Source: VRUE01 sp033856275
Lineage (GTDB): Bacteria > Actinomycetota > Thermoleophilia > Solirubrobacterales > 70-9
Assembly: GCA_033856275.1 (NCBI GenBank)
Contig: JAWVFJ010000002.1
Coordinates: forward strand, 1-63,979
Reading direction: 5' to 3'
Length of the DNA: 63,979 nt
Of this stretch, positions 61,906-63,979 are shown piece by piece (within the stretch, counting starts at the first letter, position 1; the number at the start of each line of letters is the position of its first letter). The translations under genes were made by a program, and so were the position numbers. The notes beneath the pieces were generated by a model, which ran no database searches, was not told the DNA's origin, and saw only the letters and a program-made list of their open reading frames with translations.

Positions 61906-63207
61906 CTATTTGACGTGGACGCCCGAGATCGCCCGGGAGATAACCAGCCGCTGGATCTCGGAGGTCCCCTCGAAGATCGTGTAGATCTTCGCGTCGCGGT
62001 GCATCCGCTCGACCGGGAACTCACGTGTGTAGCCGTTGCCGCCGAGAATCTGGATCGCGCGCTCGGTCACCCAGGTCGCGACCTCGCCGGCCTTGACCTT
62101 CGACATCGAGCCCTCGGCCTTCGTGAACGGGACCTGGTTTCGCCCCATCCAGGCGGCGCGCCAGACGAGCAGTTGGGCGGCGTCGATCTCAAGTTTCATG
62201 TCGGCGAGGGTGAAGGCGATCGACTGGTTCTCGATGATCGCCCGGCCGAACTGGCGTCGCTCTTTGGCGTACTCGAGCGCGTACTCGTAGGCCGCCCGGG
62301 CGATCCCGAGGGCCTGGGAGCCGACCACCGGCCGACTCGACTCGAAGGTCTGCATCGCCGCCTGCGATTTCGATTTTTTGCCTTCGCGCACGCGCGCCAG
62401 GCGCTCGTCGAGCTTCTCTTTGCCGCCCAGCAGGCAGGAGCCCGGGACGCGGCAGTCGTCGAGGTGCACGTCGGCGGTGTGGGACGCGCGCAGGCCGTGC
62501 TTCTTCATCTTGGCGCCCTGCTCGCAGCCCGGCGTCCCCGGCGGGATCACGAAGGCGGCGTGGCCGCGTGAGCCGAGCTCACGGTCGACCGAGGCGATCA
62601 CCACGTGGACGTTGGCGATGCCGCCGTTGGTCGCCCACGCCTTCTGGCCGTTCAGCACCCATTCGTCCTTGGCCTCGTCGTATTTGGCGACCGTGCGGAT
62701 CGCCGAGACGTCGGAGCCCGCGTCCGGCTCGGAGGCACAGAACGCGGCCAGCTTGACGTCGTCGGGCGTGCCGAAGCACTGCGGGATCCACTCCCCCATC
62801 TGCTCCGGCGTTCCCTGCCCGAAGATCGCGGCCACGGCAAGCGAGGTGCCCATGATCGCCATGCCGATCCCGGCGTCGCCCCAGAACAGCTCCTCGTTGG
62901 CGATCGGCAGCGTCAGCCCGGTGTCGTCGGCCCAGAACTGGCCCATCGCTTCGAAGCTGTAGAGGCCGATCTTGGCGGCCTCCTGGATTACCGGCCAGGG
63001 CGTTTCCTCGCGCTCGTCCCACTCGTGGGCGGCGGGCCGGACGACGCCCTCGGCGAAGCCGTGGACCCAGTCTTTGATGTCCTTCTGGTCCTGGGTGAGC
63101 TCGATCGTGAAGCCGCGACCCTCCTCGGCGACCGGCGGCTCACCGGCCATCCCGGTCAGGATCTCTTCCGAGTCCGCCTCGGGAACAGTGGTGGTGGCGT
63201 CACTCAC
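61906..63207 (-). CDS. Acyl-CoA dehydrogenase family protein
   Basis: FAD-dependent acyl-CoA dehydrogenase (433 aa). Segments: ELTQDQKDIKDWVHGFAEGVVRPAAHEWDE, LAAFCASEPDAGSDVSAIRTVAKYDEAKDEWVLNGQKAWATNGG (signature 1), GIARAAYEYALEYAKERRQFGRAIIENQSIAFTLADMKLEIDAAQLLVWRAAW, and QILGGNGYTREFPVERMHRDAKIYTIFEGTSEIQRLVISRAISG, in which the Glu of FEGTSEIQ is the expected catalytic base. An acidic 30-residue N-terminal extension precedes the domain. Start is GTG 63207. Chain-length preference cannot be judged. No electron-transfer flavoprotein genes lie in the window. Confidence 0.93.
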   Translation of the reverse strand: MSDATTTVPEADSEEILTGMAGEPPVAEEGRGFTIELTQDQKDIKDWVHGFAEGVVRPAAHEWDEREETPWPVIQEAAKIGLYSFEAMGQFWADDTGLTLPIANEELFWGDAGIGMAIMGTSLAVAAIFGQGTPEQMGEWIPQCFGTPDDVKLAAFCASEPDAGSDVSAIRTVAKYDEAKDEWVLNGQKAWATNGGIANVHVVIASVDRELGSRGHAAFVIPPGTPGCEQGAKMKKHGLRASHTADVHLDDCRVPGSCLLGGKEKLDERLARVREGKKSKSQAAMQTFESSRPVVGSQALGIARAAYEYALEYAKERRQFGRAIIENQSIAFTLADMKLEIDAAQLLVWRAAWMGRNQVPFTKAEGSMSKVKAGEVATWVTERAIQILGGNGYTREFPVERMHRDAKIYTIFEGTSEIQRLVISRAISGVHVK

Positions 63208-63344
63208 AGCGGCGAATGGTACATCAATCCGTGTCAGCTTTTTCGGACGCGCGTGATGAGAAAACGTGTGCGCAGATGGAGGGCGGGTGGATGCGGAGGA
63301 CGGATCAGGGTTGGGAGGGATGCGGGCGTGGTCACGGGACGAGA

Positions 63345-63434
63345 AGGGTCGCGGCCATTTCAGAGGCGACCCTGGCAGGCACCACTGTCGAGTGACGACT
63401 TGACCCCGCTATGGCGTGGTCAAGTCGTCACTCG
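63345..63434. repeat. Two tandem inverted repeats upstream of the acyl-CoA dehydrogenase
   Basis: First hairpin: AGGGTCGC (63345-63352) with GCGACCCT (63366-63373). Second: perfect 17-base arms 63389-63405 and 63418-63434 with a 12-base loop containing CGC...GCG. Both lie in the 294-base gap 63208-63501 between the cysteine-rich gene's stop and the dehydrogenase start (both minus strand). They probably end the upstream transcript; the dehydrogenase promoter should also be here but was not identified. Confidence 0.75.
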
Positions 63435-63501
63435 GCTGAAGGGCGTTGTGGAAACGTCACGGATCGCCGCCCCGCACTCCAGGCGCACCCGGCCCGCGAA
63501 T

Positions 63502-63879
63502 CTAGATCGCGTCGCGGAGGTCGAAGGCGCGCAGGCCCTCGGCGCCGTCGTCGGTGCAGTCGAAGAAGCGGCGATTGACGCAGTCGTAGGACTCGCCCCG
63601 CCCGTTGTAGGCCTGCTCGACCGTGAACGGGCAGTGCGGCAACGGGGCGCCGGTCATCTTGACCCCGCCGACGCCGCCCTTCTCCTGCAGCGCGGCAAGA
63701 TCAACCTCGGCGCCGTACACCCCCTGCATACAGCCGACGTACTGGCGGCCGGTGAAGCGGTCGACGTGGCTGTAGACGAATTTGCAGCCGAGCTCGATGC
63801 AGCTGCGCGGCTCGACCATCTTGTCGCAGAAGGAGCGGCACTGGCGGCACTCGCCGACCTCGGTACGGGTTACTGACAT
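63502..63879 (-). CDS. Small cysteine-rich protein of unknown function
   Basis: A 125-aa protein with ten cysteines, including GECRQCRSFCDKMVEP, SCIELGCKFVYSHVD, YVGCMQGVYG, LPHCPFTVEQAYNGRGESYDCVNRRFFDCTDDG. The spacing resembles a metal-binding or iron-sulfur site, but I recognise no named family. No signal peptide or membrane helix is seen. ATG 63879 is preferred over the TTG at 63885. No Shine-Dalgarno sequence precedes it. A family-2 structured element lies upstream at the window edge. Confidence 0.82.
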   Translation of the reverse strand: MSVTRTEVGECRQCRSFCDKMVEPRSCIELGCKFVYSHVDRFTGRQYVGCMQGVYGAEVDLAALQEKGGVGGVKMTGAPLPHCPFTVEQAYNGRGESYDCVNRRFFDCTDDGAEGLRAFDLRDAI

Positions 63880-63915
63880 AGACAAAGTCTAGGGAGGTGA
63901 GGACGCGAAAACCAA

Positions 63916-63976
63916 GCCGGAGGGCGGACGCAGGGAGCGCCGTGTGCTCTGCACACACGCGACCGAGGACTCCGGC
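63916..63976 (+). repeat. Structured intergenic element, family 2, copy D3 (may continue past the window)
   Basis: GCCGGAG (63916-63922) and CTCCGGC (63970-63976) flank a core with GGACGCAGGGAGC, hairpin GTGTGC-TCT-GCACAC (63942-63956) and GCGACCGAGGAC. The core is almost identical to copy D1 at 21171-21271 except that the hairpin stem has changed on both sides, keeping its pairing. The arms visible are short and may be cut by the window end. Confidence 0.8.
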
Positions 63977-63979
63977 CAA

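Overview
This window looks like chromosomal DNA from a GC-rich actinobacterium, most likely of the Thermoleophilia (Solirubrobacterales/Gaiellales) type. That placement is inferred from gene content and style. The signs are a split menaquinone (men) gene set with type II NADH dehydrogenase, a complete GatCAB amidotransferase with GltX, a secreted protein with AKL-type repeats and a 'VIATMALFIALGGVAVA' N-terminus, frequent GTG/TTG starts, and very tight gene packing. The window begins inside a 16S rRNA gene (minus strand, 5' third only). No tRNA, CRISPR array, transposase or prophage gene was recognised.

Layout. 1-0.4 kb: 5' part of 16S rRNA. 0.7-4.1 kb: tyrS divergent from a class A penicillin-binding protein. 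4.1-9.9 kb: minus-strand run ilvE - small ORF - cimA - DegT aminotransferase - argH - 3-methyladenine glycosylase. 10-18.1 kb: leucine block, with leuB, a methyltransferase, leuD, leuC and an XRE-cupin regulator in one run, an AbiEi/DUF559 protein, and leuA preceded by a leucine-rich leader peptide. 18-21 kb: MFS transporter, RTX-type secreted protein, quinone oxidoreductase. 21-26 kb: serA-serC, a cupin protein, two long inverted-repeat elements, ilvC. 26-34.6 kb: menaquinone genes menE / menB-menA-menC-menD / menF plus a membrane acyltransferase. 34.6-36.9 kb: ilvH-ilvB. 37-42 kb: a UDP-sulfoquinovose synthase-like gene beside two GT-C membrane glycosyltransferases and a DUF2304-GT2 polyprenyl-phosphate glycosyltransferase. 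42-48.4 kb: PQQ-type sugar dehydrogenase, zinc-ribbon membrane protein, NDH-2, gatB-gatA-gatC. 48.4-56.3 kb: membrane protein, GMC oxidoreductase, membrane protein, folD, pcrA, cysE-cysK. 56.5-64 kb: cupin, Rrf2 regulator, two LuxR-type regulators (one with an HDOD domain), gltX/nfo with start codons one base apart, acyl-CoA dehydrogenase and a cysteine-rich protein.

How the genes work together. Nearly the whole branched-chain amino acid pathway is here: cimA, leuA, leuB, leuC, leuD, ilvB, ilvH, ilvC and ilvE, lacking only ilvD. Isoleucine can therefore be made from pyruvate through citramalate. Serine (serA, serC) feeds cysteine (cysE, cysK), with a cysteine-free Rrf2 regulator nearby. The men genes make menaquinone, which NDH-2 would reduce. 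The sqdB/GT-C/GT2 group suggests a lipid-linked surface glycan carrying a sulfonated sugar.

The most unusual non-coding signals are two families of intergenic elements, each with a conserved structured core bracketed by long complementary arms. The arm sequence differs at every locus (24531-24682 and 24813-24963; 21171-21271, 34552-34634 and 63916-63976). Several simpler long inverted repeats sit at operon borders. A leucine leader peptide before leuA has leucine codons complementary to the leuA ribosome binding site, which suggests translational attenuation.
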